DNA of 64,000 nt, taken from Roseofilum capinflatum BLCC-M114 (GTDB lineage: Bacteria; Cyanobacteriota; Cyanobacteriia; Cyanobacteriales; Desertifilaceae). Location of the stretch: contig NZ_JAQOSO010000004.1 of the NCBI RefSeq assembly GCF_030068505.1, positions 1 through 64,000 of the forward strand. The letters are read 5' to 3'. The position numbers and the translations under genes were made by a program. Numbering within the stretch: position 1 is the first letter of the stretch; the number at the start of each line of letters is the position of its first letter. Under the pieces are notes generated by a model, which ran no database searches, was not told the origin of the DNA, and saw only the letters and a program-made list of their open reading frames with translations. Of this stretch, positions 46,267-54,935 are shown one piece after another.

Positions 46267-46785
46267 TTACTCCGTCTGCATTCCCCCATCAATGCCTAAC
46301 TCAATATTGGAGCGACACAATTGTTGGGTTGCCTCATCCGGCGTGGCGATCGCCAAATTCCACTCCGTTTCCAAGGTAGGATCGGTTTCATCCGCTAAAT
46401 ATCCCTGAGCGATAATCTGATTATTCTCATCATCGGGAATTAACACTAACTCTTTCTCCTGGGGGTGTTCTCGTTTCAGCGCCGAAACTCTCACCGTTCT
46501 GGGTAAAGGAGTCATGCGAACCGATTTCATCTGCTCCTCTTCCATTTCATCAAAAGCGATCGGCCATTCTGCTGTACCTAAGCTAGAAAACAAATAACTG
46601 ACAAACTCTGACGGCTTACCATTGGGATAAACTAGATAAAAACAGGAACGCGAGAGCATTCTAGGTGTTGCCATCTGAGCCATCGCTGATGAAGCTTGTT
46701 GAATCTCCGGATCAGCAGGTTCTTCGCATCCGAAAAGGAACAGAGAGCCAACTAAGGTTAGTCCTAAAGCAGTTCTAGAAATCAT
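46267..46785 (-). CDS. Small lipoprotein of unknown function
   Basis: The 172-residue protein has a lipoprotein signal (SRTALGLTLVGSLFLFGCEE) with cleavage before Cys20. The rest is soluble without a motif I know (contains AIAFDEMEEEQMKSVRM-type acid stretches). It is the first gene of a minus-strand run with the TPR and TPM genes, so the three may work together at the cell envelope. Function unknown. Confidence 0.78.
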   Translation of the reverse strand: MISRTALGLTLVGSLFLFGCEEPADPEIQQASSAMAQMATPRMLSRSCFYLVYPNGKPSEFVSYLFSSLGTAEWPIAFDEMEEEQMKSVRMTPLPRTVRVSALKREHPQEKELVLIPDDENNQIIAQGYLADETDPTLETEWNLAIATPDEATQQLCRSNIELGIDGGMQTE

Positions 46786-46797
46786 CGATCTTATAAT

Positions 46798-46950
46798 AGA
46801 GCTAGTCTCAATGAGTTGTGCAACTGGAAATGCCCTCTCCCACTCCGAGAGGGACTTCTGCTCCCCTTCTCCCTTCGACTTCGCTCAGGACAGCGCCTGC
46901 GGGAGAAGGCTTGCCCTGAGCGTAGCCGAAGGGGGCTGGGGGATGAGGGG
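46798..46950. repeat. CTATAG-type MITE end and CTTCGACTTCGCTCAGG-type repeat
   Basis: AGAGCTAGTCTCAATGAGTT matches one end of the 2700-3040 element. A CCCTCTCCC/GGGAGAAGG hairpin and a CTTCGACTTCGCTCAGG repeat follow. There is no second MITE end, so the element is broken or a composite. Confidence 0.65.
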
Positions 46951-46979
46951 CAATTAACATTTATTCGGGTTAACGATCC

Positions 46980-48233
46980 ATGACCAATAGCAATCAGGAT
47001 TTTGAAACGACGATTAACAAAGTCGTCCGGATGACCCAAGATGGTCAACTGTGCGATCGCGTCCGTATCCTCGGACTCAATGTCGTTAACGTCATGTGGG
47101 AAGATACGGCGCGGACTGCCGGTTCAGTCTGGGGGCCCAACATTACCGATATGACCCTACAAGTGCGCCATGGCCAGAACTCCCAAAAGAGAGAACTCTT
47201 ACCCGTCATTCGCTATCCCAATTTTACCGATAAAACCGGCGATGTGCCTTTAGAGTATGTCCACCTGAAAATTGGCAACGAACAAGGACAACCCTTAGAG
47301 GCAATTCCGCTTAAACTCTACCTGAATCATCTTTCTCAATATATTAGTTATCCAGAGAAATATAATTCCGAAAATCAACCCCTCATCACAGATCAGGATA
47401 CCCATGTTTTAGTCAGCGCTCAAGCTTGCTTTCTGCCCATTCCTCAACAAGGGAAATGCGAGTTTAACCCGGTTCTGTTTAATTATCAGTCTCGCCAAGA
47501 TAGTCCCGCCGTTCTCGCGATTCTCATCACCACAGAAGGAAGTAGTGCGACTGTACTGGATAATAGCAGCGATCGCGCCCAATGGGGACAAAATGTCTAC
47601 TTCAACAACAACGGTCAAAAAACTTGCCTCACCGGAGAGCGTCTCAGCGACTACAAAGACAACCAAGCTCAAGAACTCGCCAATCGTCAAGGCATTTCCC
47701 TAGAAGAAGCTCGCAACCAAGTCACCGTTGCCGAAGATGTAAACAGGGTCATGATTGTGCAAGTTCCCTTGAAGCAAAAACAAGATCTTGCCTATGCTGG
47801 CGGCTGTGATTTTATGGTAGACGAGAAGGAGCGGGGGATAACCTTGAGATCGAGATCCAGCGATATGGAAGATGCCGTCATTGGCCATGGGGAAGATGAA
47901 GGGGAACATTTAGAACTTGGAAATCATAAACTCGAACGAGATCCCGACTATCCCATCCGGATCACCGTCCAATTCTATAAAGCCACCAGCAATGGCATAA
48001 TTGATGACGAAGATTTAGTCAATATCCATAACTGTATTGAAAAAGCCTATACCAGCGCCGAGTATGTGGGGTCTTTAGTTGTGGGAACTTTAGAAAAAGG
48101 TAATTTAGGTATGGGTGAAGCGCGTCCTACCCAACCCGCACCCTCTGCCAAACCTGTTCTTGGCCCTCCAAAAGATTTTTTACAGGTGGTGAATCCTTTT
48201 GCTCCTCACCAGAAGCCGAAATCTAAAGAATAA
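46980..48233 (+). CDS. Unrecognised conserved-looking protein, 417 residues
   Basis: I do not recognise this protein. It starts MTNSNQDFETTINKVVRMTQ and is soluble, with no signal peptide or membrane helix. An early stretch (LGLNVVNVMWEDTARTAGSVWGPNITDMTLQ) and a middle one (FMVDEKERGITLRSRSSDMEDAVIGHGE) look conserved. The C-terminus is Pro-rich. Its length and codon pattern (HIP1 sites within it) suggest a real gene of the host. Neighbours give no hint. Confidence 0.8.
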   Translation: MTNSNQDFETTINKVVRMTQDGQLCDRVRILGLNVVNVMWEDTARTAGSVWGPNITDMTLQVRHGQNSQKRELLPVIRYPNFTDKTGDVPLEYVHLKIGNEQGQPLEAIPLKLYLNHLSQYISYPEKYNSENQPLITDQDTHVLVSAQACFLPIPQQGKCEFNPVLFNYQSRQDSPAVLAILITTEGSSATVLDNSSDRAQWGQNVYFNNNGQKTCLTGERLSDYKDNQAQELANRQGISLEEARNQVTVAEDVNRVMIVQVPLKQKQDLAYAGGCDFMVDEKERGITLRSRSSDMEDAVIGHGEDEGEHLELGNHKLERDPDYPIRITVQFYKATSNGIIDDEDLVNIHNCIEKAYTSAEYVGSLVVGTLEKGNLGMGEARPTQPAPSAKPVLGPPKDFLQVVNPFAPHQKPKSKE

Positions 48234-48261
48234 AGCAGTTATCTTTAAGTGCCTTTCAAAA

Positions 48262-49425
48262 TCAATTAAAAACTCCTCCTAAAATGACTTTAGCCAAGGC
48301 ATCAATCACATCATGTTCCGATTCTTGGCTCAAGGAATCATACCAGGCTTGAGTGACTGCCCTATCCTTTCCGTAAATGGTGTCGGTGCGCTTTCTGGCC
48401 TTTAACACTAATTCAGAAGTTCGGGTTTTGCGATCGAGTTCATAGCGTTTTAGAGCATCTTCCACACTCACATTTGTTGTGACTAAATAGCGACATAAAA
48501 CCACCGCATCTTCCATGGCTTGACAACCTCCTTGGCCTAACGTGGGAGTAGTTGCGTGACCTGCGTCTCCGAGTAGGGCGATCCGTCCTTTCACTAAAGT
48601 GTTGAGGGGATTTAAATCATGAATTTCTAAGCGATTGGTTTTTAAGGGATTGAGGGTTTGAATTAAGGTTTGTACGGGACTTGCCCATCCCTGGAAAATT
48701 TGCCCTAATTCCTGTTGGCGATGTTCTGGGGCAACGGTTGTGCCTTTTTCCAGGGGACAGCCGAAGAAAAAATAAAAGCGATCGCCCCCTATGGGCATCA
48801 GGGAAGCTCGTTTTCCCTCTCCCACATAAATCACCCAACACTCTCGATCAACCTCCTGCATCTTGGCATCTACCAACCCATTCCAATTCACATATCCCGC
48901 ATATCGAGGCTCACTGCTCTCTCCCGTCACCATTGGACGAATAATCGAGTGAATGCCATCAGCAGCAATTAACACATCTCCATGGGTAGTCCTGCCATCT
49001 TCAAAATAGACAGTTACCCCATCTTCATCTTCAGAAACACTGACACATTTACAATTGAGGGTAACCTTTTCTTCGCCAATAGTTCGTAATAATAAAGCTT
49101 GTAACTCTGTCCGGGAAACCGGGTAAGGGCGCTGTCCAACTTGGGCAATTAAGGGATGTAAATCAATCGAATTTAACAAATTATCTTGATGGGTGCGATA
49201 CTCCATCCGATTCATTGTTCCACCAATTTTAGCAATCTCTTCCCCCAACCCTAACCAATTCAGAACCTTAATCCCATTTGACCATAAAGAAATTCCTGCA
49301 CCGGCTGGGCGAAATTCCCCCACCTTATCATAAATTTCAATGTCGTATCCGGCTTGTTTAAGGGCAATTCCGGCAGTTAATCCACCAATGCCAGCGCCAA
49401 TAATAATTGCTTTGAGCTGATACAT
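48262..49425 (-). CDS. hpxO: FAD-dependent urate hydroxylase-like monooxygenase (HpxO-like)
   Basis: The 387-residue flavoprotein has the FAD motif IIGAGIGGLTAGIALKQAG near the N-terminus and LLGDAGHATTPTLGQGG near residue 280. The segment RYAGYVNWNGLVDAK with EGKRASLMPIGGDRFYFFF is very close to Klebsiella HpxO, which oxidises urate to 5-hydroxyisourate. Zeaxanthin epoxidase and 3-hydroxybenzoate hydroxylase relatives are alternatives, but the match is best to HpxO. Allantoate amidohydrolase-like and XdhC genes nearby support purine breakdown. Confidence 0.85.
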   Translation of the reverse strand: MYQLKAIIIGAGIGGLTAGIALKQAGYDIEIYDKVGEFRPAGAGISLWSNGIKVLNWLGLGEEIAKIGGTMNRMEYRTHQDNLLNSIDLHPLIAQVGQRPYPVSRTELQALLLRTIGEEKVTLNCKCVSVSEDEDGVTVYFEDGRTTHGDVLIAADGIHSIIRPMVTGESSEPRYAGYVNWNGLVDAKMQEVDRECWVIYVGEGKRASLMPIGGDRFYFFFGCPLEKGTTVAPEHRQQELGQIFQGWASPVQTLIQTLNPLKTNRLEIHDLNPLNTLVKGRIALLGDAGHATTPTLGQGGCQAMEDAVVLCRYLVTTNVSVEDALKRYELDRKTRTSELVLKARKRTDTIYGKDRAVTQAWYDSLSQESEHDVIDALAKVILGGVFN

Positions 49426-49504
49426 AATGTTTAGTATAGTATTTTTGTTTCAGAGGTAATATCACGTCTGTTAGATCAGTTATATCAAGTCCGTTGGATC
49501 AGTT

Positions 49505-49625
49505 ATAGTATGTCATTGCGTTAGCGAAGCTTGCGCGAAGCGCGAATGGAGCGGAGCGGAACGAAGCAATCTCAGCAATATCGGGAGATTTGGCGATTGC
49601 TTCCCTGCGGTCGCAATGACACCTG
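49505..49625. repeat. Dispersed GAAGCAATC repeat
   Basis: The segment contains GTCATTGCGTTAGCGAAGCT, CGAAGCAATCTCAGC and CGATTGCTTCCC, related to repeats near 18905, 58300 and 62755. It is non-coding and lies in the 49426-49940 gap. Confidence 0.65.
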
Positions 49626-49682
49626 ATTCACCAAATATCATATAATATCAAATCCTGGTAATCAACCAAAAGATAGCGGTAA

Positions 49683-49742
49683 GGTGGGCAGGGTATGCTG
49701 GTAAAATTTGAATCATTTTGGTTATGCTCCTGCCCACCCTAC
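49683..49742. repeat. GGTGGGCAGG inverted-repeat element, copy 5
   Basis: It has the same arms as copy 1 with TTTGAATCATTTTGG inside. An 85-bp repeat follows 48 bases later. Confidence 0.8.
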
Positions 49743-49790
49743 TGGACTGTTTCGACTAAAATAGGGCTTTGTTTGTAGTAAGCACGAAGA

Positions 49791-49875
49791 GCCGTGACAA
49801 CCCTAAAATGGTGGGTTACGGCGGATTGATAGATTGCTGTCAGAGTCTAGGTTTTAGCCGCCTAACCCACCCTAC
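49791..49875. repeat. 85-bp dispersed repeat, copy 2
   Basis: Identical as read to 8339-8423. The order GGTGGGCAGG element then 85-bp repeat is the same at both sites. CCCATTA heptamers at 49920-49960 follow, just before the next gene's stop. Confidence 0.85.
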
Positions 49876-49940
49876 CCTATTGCCCTATTTTAGCTGAAAC
49901 AATCCACTACTCGCTTGGTTCCCCCATTACCCATTACCCA

Positions 49941-51203
49941 TTACCCATTACCCATTACCGCGCAAAGCGCTGTATACTCTCGATCCAATTTTAGCAACGT
50001 ATGCAATAAAACCATCGCCCCTTGTACACAATCTTGAGCTGGGGTATACTCCTCTCCGGAATGACTAATTCCTCCTTGAGAAGGGACAAAAATCATCCCC
50101 ATGTCGGTACAGCGTCCTAATTCTTGGGCATCATGACTGGCACGACTGGGTAAAGAAAGATGGGTTAATCCTAATTCTTGGCAAACGGTGGTGATGTGCT
50201 GTTGAATGTTTGGTGAGGCTAGGGTGGGTTGAACGTTTAACAGAGGTTCGATTGTAATTTGAGTTTGGGTCGCCCTAGAAATCTGCTCTAATTGAGTTTT
50301 TAAGTCAGTGACTAAATGATCAATGGTTTGCTGATGTAAATCTCGAATATCGACGGTCATGGTTACTAAGCCGGGGATAATATTAGGAGCATTGGGAAAG
50401 ACTTGCAGTGCGCCCACGGTGGCAACGGGATCGCCGGGAGCAGATTGGGCTAAGTGTTCAACGGCTAGGACAATGCGAGCGGCGGCAGTGAGGGCATCTT
50501 GGCGCATTCCCATGGGGGTGGTTCCGGCATGGTTTTCCTGACCTTTGACGGTGAGGGTATAGCGTTGTTGTCCGACAATGCCTTGAACAATGCCGATTTG
50601 TTTGTCTAATGTTTCTAGGACGGCTCCTTGTTCGACATGCAATTCTAGAAAGGCGGCGATGTTTTGGCGGGTTTGTTGGGCTTGGGTTAAGGTGGGCCAG
50701 TTGCCGCCGATTTTAGCTAAGGCTTCAATGATGGAAAGATTGACTTTAGTTTGATAATTGTCTGGGTTAAGGGATGCGGTTCCTGAAATGGCTTTACAGC
50801 CGATCATGGTGCTTTCTTCATCGGTGAAGACGATGACTTCTAGGGGATGATTGAGGTGGTGTTGATGGTCGTTTAAAACGCGAATGATTTCAATTCCGGC
50901 AAGGACTCCCAAGGCTCCGTCAAATTTCCCGCCAGAGGGGACGGTATCGAGGTGGGAACCGGTGGCTAAGGTGGGAAGATGGGGCTGTTTTCCGGGGTAG
51001 GTTCCGCGCAGGTTTCCGGCGCTATCGACTCGGACGGTCATTCCGGCTTCTTCCATCCACTGACGGACTAGGGCACGAGCTTGGAGATCTTGGTCGGAAA
51101 AGGCGAGGCGGCAAATACTACGATCGCCTTTTTGACCAATTTGCGCCAGTTCTTCTAAGCTATCTTGGAGCCGTTGAGCGTTAATTTGCAGAGCTTCAAT
51201 CAT
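49941..51203 (-). CDS. M20-type Zn hydrolase, allantoate amidohydrolase/ureidase-like
   Basis: The 420-residue enzyme has the M20/AllC-HyuC metal motifs: GSHLDTVPSGGKFDGALGVL (His and Asp), VFTDEEST (Glu pair), LELHVEQGAVLE and SHSGEEYTPAQDC. AllC-type enzymes cleave allantoate or N-carbamoyl amino acids. The HpxO-like gene 500 bases downstream and XdhC gene favour an allantoate role. Other M20 amidases are possible. No RBS anomalies; the C-terminus is shortened by CCCATTA heptamers. Confidence 0.88.
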   Translation of the reverse strand: MIEALQINAQRLQDSLEELAQIGQKGDRSICRLAFSDQDLQARALVRQWMEEAGMTVRVDSAGNLRGTYPGKQPHLPTLATGSHLDTVPSGGKFDGALGVLAGIEIIRVLNDHQHHLNHPLEVIVFTDEESTMIGCKAISGTASLNPDNYQTKVNLSIIEALAKIGGNWPTLTQAQQTRQNIAAFLELHVEQGAVLETLDKQIGIVQGIVGQQRYTLTVKGQENHAGTTPMGMRQDALTAAARIVLAVEHLAQSAPGDPVATVGALQVFPNAPNIIPGLVTMTVDIRDLHQQTIDHLVTDLKTQLEQISRATQTQITIEPLLNVQPTLASPNIQQHITTVCQELGLTHLSLPSRASHDAQELGRCTDMGMIFVPSQGGISHSGEEYTPAQDCVQGAMVLLHTLLKLDREYTALCAVMGNG

Positions 51204-51296
51204 GTGATGGGAATGGGTAACAAGTTAAGGTTGTAAGCTAGTTGTCAAGGGGGAGGGAATAGGGAATAGGGAATAGGGAATAGGGAAAACCCGGTT

Positions 51297-52313
51297 ATGC
51301 CTTTTTCTACCACTGTCCATAAATACTGGTCATCATCAAAAGGGATGTCACTGCAATTTTATCAACAGTTACTCAAATCTTTGCCAAGGGGAGATGTGGC
51401 GATCGCCACTGTCATCGCTACTATTGGATCAGTTCCCAGGGAAGTGGGGGCGAAAATGGCGCTCTGTGCGGATGGCACGCGGTTAGATACGGTTGGCGGT
51501 GGAGCGGGAGAAGCCAAGGTTTTAAGCACCATGGAGCAGGTTCTAGCATCGGGAGATCCGCAGAAAGTGGCGATCGACCTTTCTGGTGCAGTTCAGCGCG
51601 TCACTGAGGGGGTTTGTGGGGGTCAAATGCAGGTCTGGGTGGCAAAATGGTCAGGTGAAGGGGCGATCGCCTTAACTCAAGCTATCCTAGACCATCTGAA
51701 CCAGGGTTATTCTGTGCGTCTCTTTATCCCCTTTTCTCCCCGTTTATCCCCCCATATTCTCACTGAAAATACTCCCCAACCTTCCCAAGACCAAGGATTT
51801 ATCGATTTCATTGAACCCTCGCCTATGCTCCTCATTATCGGTGCAGGTCATGTCGGAGAAAAACTCGCTCAAGTCGCCACATTATTAGACTTTCAAGTGA
51901 TTATTCAAGACGATCGCCCCCAATGGGCAAATCGCGATCGTTTTCCTTCTGCATTAGCTATTTTCACCGCTCCCCTCTCTACCGTTTTAGAGCAATGGCC
52001 CTATCATCATCCCCTTTATATCGCCATGGTCACCCGTGGATATGATTACGATCTCCAAGCTCTAACGAGTCTCCTAGAACACCCAATTCCCCATCGCTAT
52101 ATCGGCATGATTGGCTCGGCAAAACGGGTTCATAAAGTCCGCAAAACTCTCGCAGATCGTCCCTTTCCCCTAGAAAAACTCAACACCATCCATGCACCCA
52201 TCGGCCTCGATATCGGAGCCTTAACCCCGGCAGAAATTGCCCTTAGCATTGCCGCCGAATTAGTCCTAGTCCAACGAGGCGGAACCGGTGTACCCTTATC
52301 TAGGGTTATCTAG
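51297..52313 (+). CDS. xdhC: XdhC family protein (xanthine dehydrogenase accessory factor)
   Basis: The 338-residue protein has the XdhC N-domain (VAIATVIATIGSVPREVGAKMAL with GGGAGEA) and the Rossmann C-domain (LLIIGAGHVGEKLAQVATLL, MIGSAKRVHKV, LDIGALTPAEIALSIAAELV). XdhC inserts sulfurated molybdenum cofactor into xanthine dehydrogenase, the enzyme giving urate. No XdhA/B genes lie in the window. A second Met (residue 16, MSLQFYQ) is a possible start. It is divergent from the M20 hydrolase gene; a GGGAATA array sits between. Confidence 0.9.
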   Translation: MPFSTTVHKYWSSSKGMSLQFYQQLLKSLPRGDVAIATVIATIGSVPREVGAKMALCADGTRLDTVGGGAGEAKVLSTMEQVLASGDPQKVAIDLSGAVQRVTEGVCGGQMQVWVAKWSGEGAIALTQAILDHLNQGYSVRLFIPFSPRLSPHILTENTPQPSQDQGFIDFIEPSPMLLIIGAGHVGEKLAQVATLLDFQVIIQDDRPQWANRDRFPSALAIFTAPLSTVLEQWPYHHPLYIAMVTRGYDYDLQALTSLLEHPIPHRYIGMIGSAKRVHKVRKTLADRPFPLEKLNTIHAPIGLDIGALTPAEIALSIAAELVLVQRGGTGVPLSRVI

Positions 52314-52322
52314 GGTTAATTT

Positions 52323-52520
52323 TTAATTATTCTTCCCCTGGTCTTGGTTAATACAATTCGGTTTTTGCACATGCTGGCAAATCTTCTGCCATAATTGTTC
52401 GCGAGTGGCTGGTGGCCCATAAGAAAACAAAACCCGATCCTGACCCACCATCTTTTGAATCTTGACCCCACAAACGGGGCAGCTTTGTTCTAACATCAGC
52501 TTGATTTGACTATTGGTCAA
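52323..52520 (-). CDS. Small cysteine-containing cyanobacterial protein
   Basis: The 65-residue product starts at TTG 52520, or at ATG 52496 (MLEQSCPVCG). It has CPVCG, then CQHVQKPNCINQD, so four Cys could bind a metal or zinc. I recall similar small proteins in cyanobacteria but no function. It is convergent with the XdhC gene, 10 bases apart. Confidence 0.72.
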   Translation of the reverse strand: MTNSQIKLMLEQSCPVCGVKIQKMVGQDRVLFSYGPPATREQLWQKICQHVQKPNCINQDQGKNN

Positions 52521-52681
52521 CCGTCTGGCACAGTATAGCGCATCTTTGCCAAAATGCTAGGGTGTCAAACACCGCTAATCCGCAAATAGAATAGAGGTGA
52601 TTCATAGAAAGCCAGACCTATCTATTGACACTCTTCTAGAATACTCAATAGTATATTGAACTGAACCGTTGAGAGAATCCC

Positions 52682-53620
52682 ATGAATGAGGCCAAGCAAC
52701 CTTCCCTGAAGATCGCCGTGGTAGGAGATGTACACGATCAATGGGAAAATGCCGATGCACAAGCCCTACATGCTTTGGGAGTGGATTTAGTTTTATTTGT
52801 GGGTGATTTTGGTAATGAGTCAATTCCTGTGGTTGAGGCGATCGCCGCGTTAGACTTACCGAAGGCGATCGTTTTAGGAAATCATGACTGTTGGTATACC
52901 GCATCACCTTGGGGTCGCAAAAAATGCCCCTACGATCGCCAATTAGAAGACCGAGTGAGCAACCAACTTCAGCTCCTCGGAGAGACCCATGTGGGCTTTA
53001 ATGCTTTGGATTTTCCCCAATTTCAGCTCAGTGTCGTCGGCGCTCGTCCCTTTAGTTGGGGAGGCCCCATCTGGCAAAATGGGGGCTTTTATCAAGAGCG
53101 TTATGGCGTGAATAGTTTTACGGAATCTGCGGATAAAATTATTTCTGCTGCCCAGAATACAGCCTATGAGACAGTGTTATTTATCGGCCATTGTGGCCCC
53201 CAAGGTCTGGGAAATCAACCAGAAGACATTTGTGGCAAAGATTGGAATCCTTTGGGGGGAGACTTTGGGGAACCCGATTTTCGGGCGGCGATCTCGGCGA
53301 CTCGACAGCAGGGAAAACACATTCCTTTGGTCACCTTCGGCCATATGCATCACCGTCTGCGGCACACTCAGGCCCAATTGAGAGAGGCGATCGCCCAGGA
53401 TAATCAAGGTACACTCTATCTAAACGCCGCCAGAGTCCCCCGAATCATCACCACTGACACCGGAAAATCTCGCAACTTCTCCCTCGTTACCCTAGAAAAT
53501 CACACCGTTACCCAAGCCAGCTTAGTTTGGGTCAATGAGCAGTTCAAAATAGAGAGCGAAGAGATCCTCTATTCATGCGGCCCATCTGTGGTCAAAATAG
53601 GCTATACTAATCAACTGTGA
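52682..53620 (+). CDS. TIGR04168-type metallophosphoesterase
   Basis: The 312-residue protein matches the cyanobacterial TIGR04168 family. The metal-binding motifs are IAVVGDVHDQWENAD (D-x-H), VGDFGNE (GD), LGNHDCWY (GNHD) and HCGPQ, then TFGHMHHRLRH (GHxH). It is a calcineurin-like hydrolase of unknown substrate. tRNA-Ser starts three bases after its stop, so both may be on one transcript. Confidence 0.92.
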   Translation: MNEAKQPSLKIAVVGDVHDQWENADAQALHALGVDLVLFVGDFGNESIPVVEAIAALDLPKAIVLGNHDCWYTASPWGRKKCPYDRQLEDRVSNQLQLLGETHVGFNALDFPQFQLSVVGARPFSWGGPIWQNGGFYQERYGVNSFTESADKIISAAQNTAYETVLFIGHCGPQGLGNQPEDICGKDWNPLGGDFGEPDFRAAISATRQQGKHIPLVTFGHMHHRLRHTQAQLREAIAQDNQGTLYLNAARVPRIITTDTGKSRNFSLVTLENHTVTQASLVWVNEQFKIESEEILYSCGPSVVKIGYTNQL

Positions 53621-53622
53621 CT

Positions 53623-53710
53623 GGAGAGATGGCAGAGTGGTCGAATGCGCTCGACTTGAAATCGAGTGGGCGTTAACAGCGTCCCGTGGGTTCAAATCCC
53701 ACTCTCTCCG
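53623..53710 (+). tRNA. tRNA-Ser (TGA)
   Basis: The 88-base gene folds as a class II tRNA. Acceptor GGAGAGA pairs with TCTCTCC, the anticodon arm CTCGACT-TGA-AATCGAG carries TGA, a long variable arm follows, and the T-arm is GTGGG-TTCAAAT-CCCAC. The discriminator is G. Confidence 0.97.
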
Positions 53711-53746
53711 TTCCCTGTTTGGGTGAATACATCAGATTTACAGATT

Positions 53747-54025
53747 ATGGCCTCGACTATACAAATTGAGCATCAACCCAGCCGCGAACAGCTCGATCAA
53801 CTCGGCATCTGGGATTGTCCCATCTGGGAGAAAGAGGTTTCTGAGTTTCCCTGGACGTATGACTGCTCGGAAACCTGTTACTTACTCACCGGAGAAGTGA
53901 TTGTTACACCTGATGATGGGGAACCGGTACAATTTGCCCAAGGAGATTTAGTCACATTTCCTGCTGGACTCTCCTGTACCTGGAAAATCCTCAAACCGGT
54001 TCGCAAACATTATTTTATGGAATAA
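53747..54025 (+). CDS. Cupin domain protein
   Basis: I start at ATG 53747 (MASTIQIEHQPSREQL); the longer frame reads through tRNA-Ser and is an artefact. The 92-residue protein is a one-domain cupin of the DUF861/RmlC-like type: CSETCYLLTGEVIVTPDDGE and FAQGDLVTFPAGLSCTWKI. The metal-binding Glu/His are partly replaced, so enzyme activity is uncertain. It lies eight bases before the dioxygenase gene. Confidence 0.85.
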   Translation: MASTIQIEHQPSREQLDQLGIWDCPIWEKEVSEFPWTYDCSETCYLLTGEVIVTPDDGEPVQFAQGDLVTFPAGLSCTWKILKPVRKHYFME

Positions 54026-54033
54026 ACTGGCCC

Positions 54034-54915
54034 ATGGTAGAGGACTCCAATCTTTACGCTCAAGTCCATAGTGTGGATTTCTGGAAGCAGCTTAATCCAG
54101 GTTTATCCGTCGAAGAGCATACCTCTACCCCACCCATAAAGGCGATCGCCTTTGACCCAGAAGCATTAGAAGAGCAACTTCTTTATCTGCAACAAGAAGG
54201 CTATTTTCAGCTCGATCCCGTTCTACCAGAAATCGAAGTTTTTCGCATGGCCGCCGGGATTGAATTGTTAGCTCTAGAAGGATGGCCGGCTGTTTTTGCC
54301 TTTGTCTATGATGAATTTTGGCTCATCTTGCACCGAATCTCTAACCTGATTGCAGCCATATTAGGCGAGAATTATCGGCAACTGCCTGCATTTTGGGCGT
54401 GGTATGTCGGCACAGATAACGATCAATCGGGATGGAGTCCTCATCGCGATCGCGGCGGAAATACCCTCAGACCCGATCGCCTGCCCAATGTTATCACCAT
54501 TTGGATTCCCTTCACCGATGCCATACCCCTCAATGGCTGTATGTATGTCTTACCCCCCGATCGCGATCCCTATTACTCCATTTACGATAATCGTCCTGAA
54601 GATCCCTTCATCAACCCTCAAGATATCCGCGCTCTCCCGGCTGCGGCAGGTTCGATTTTAGGCTGGAATCATCGAATAATGCATTGGGGAGGACGTAGTA
54701 GCGCCATTGCCCCCCATCCCCGCATCAGCCTGTCGTGCGAATTTCAGCGAGGCGATGTAGAACCCTACGATCCCCCCTTACTCGATCCTCACTGTTTACC
54801 CAGTTTTCACCAGCGTTTAGCTCTCATTGGCAAACAAATTATGCGTTATGAACATATGTATGATTTACCTCTGGAGCTAGTAGAAGTAGCAAGGCAAATC
54901 AGCACCAATGGGTAA
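54034..54915 (+). CDS. Phytanoyl-CoA dioxygenase-like (PhyH) protein
   Basis: The 293-residue protein is a Fe(II)/2-oxoglutarate dioxygenase-like enzyme. Visible is SPHRDRGGNT (probable H-x-D pair) and the later HRIMHWGGRSS (distal His), with an Arg (ISLSCEFQRG) for the 2-oxoglutarate carboxylate. The substrate is unknown; these enzymes often modify natural products or lipids. It follows the cupin gene by eight bases and probably shares its transcript. Confidence 0.8.
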   Translation: MVEDSNLYAQVHSVDFWKQLNPGLSVEEHTSTPPIKAIAFDPEALEEQLLYLQQEGYFQLDPVLPEIEVFRMAAGIELLALEGWPAVFAFVYDEFWLILHRISNLIAAILGENYRQLPAFWAWYVGTDNDQSGWSPHRDRGGNTLRPDRLPNVITIWIPFTDAIPLNGCMYVLPPDRDPYYSIYDNRPEDPFINPQDIRALPAAAGSILGWNHRIMHWGGRSSAIAPHPRISLSCEFQRGDVEPYDPPLLDPHCLPSFHQRLALIGKQIMRYEHMYDLPLELVEVARQISTNG

Positions 54916-54935
54916 ACTTGTTGGTTTTCCCCTGT

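Noticed and set aside
53666-53746. Longer cupin start inside tRNA-Ser
   Set aside because: The frame reads through the tRNA variable and T arms; ATG 53747 is a better start.
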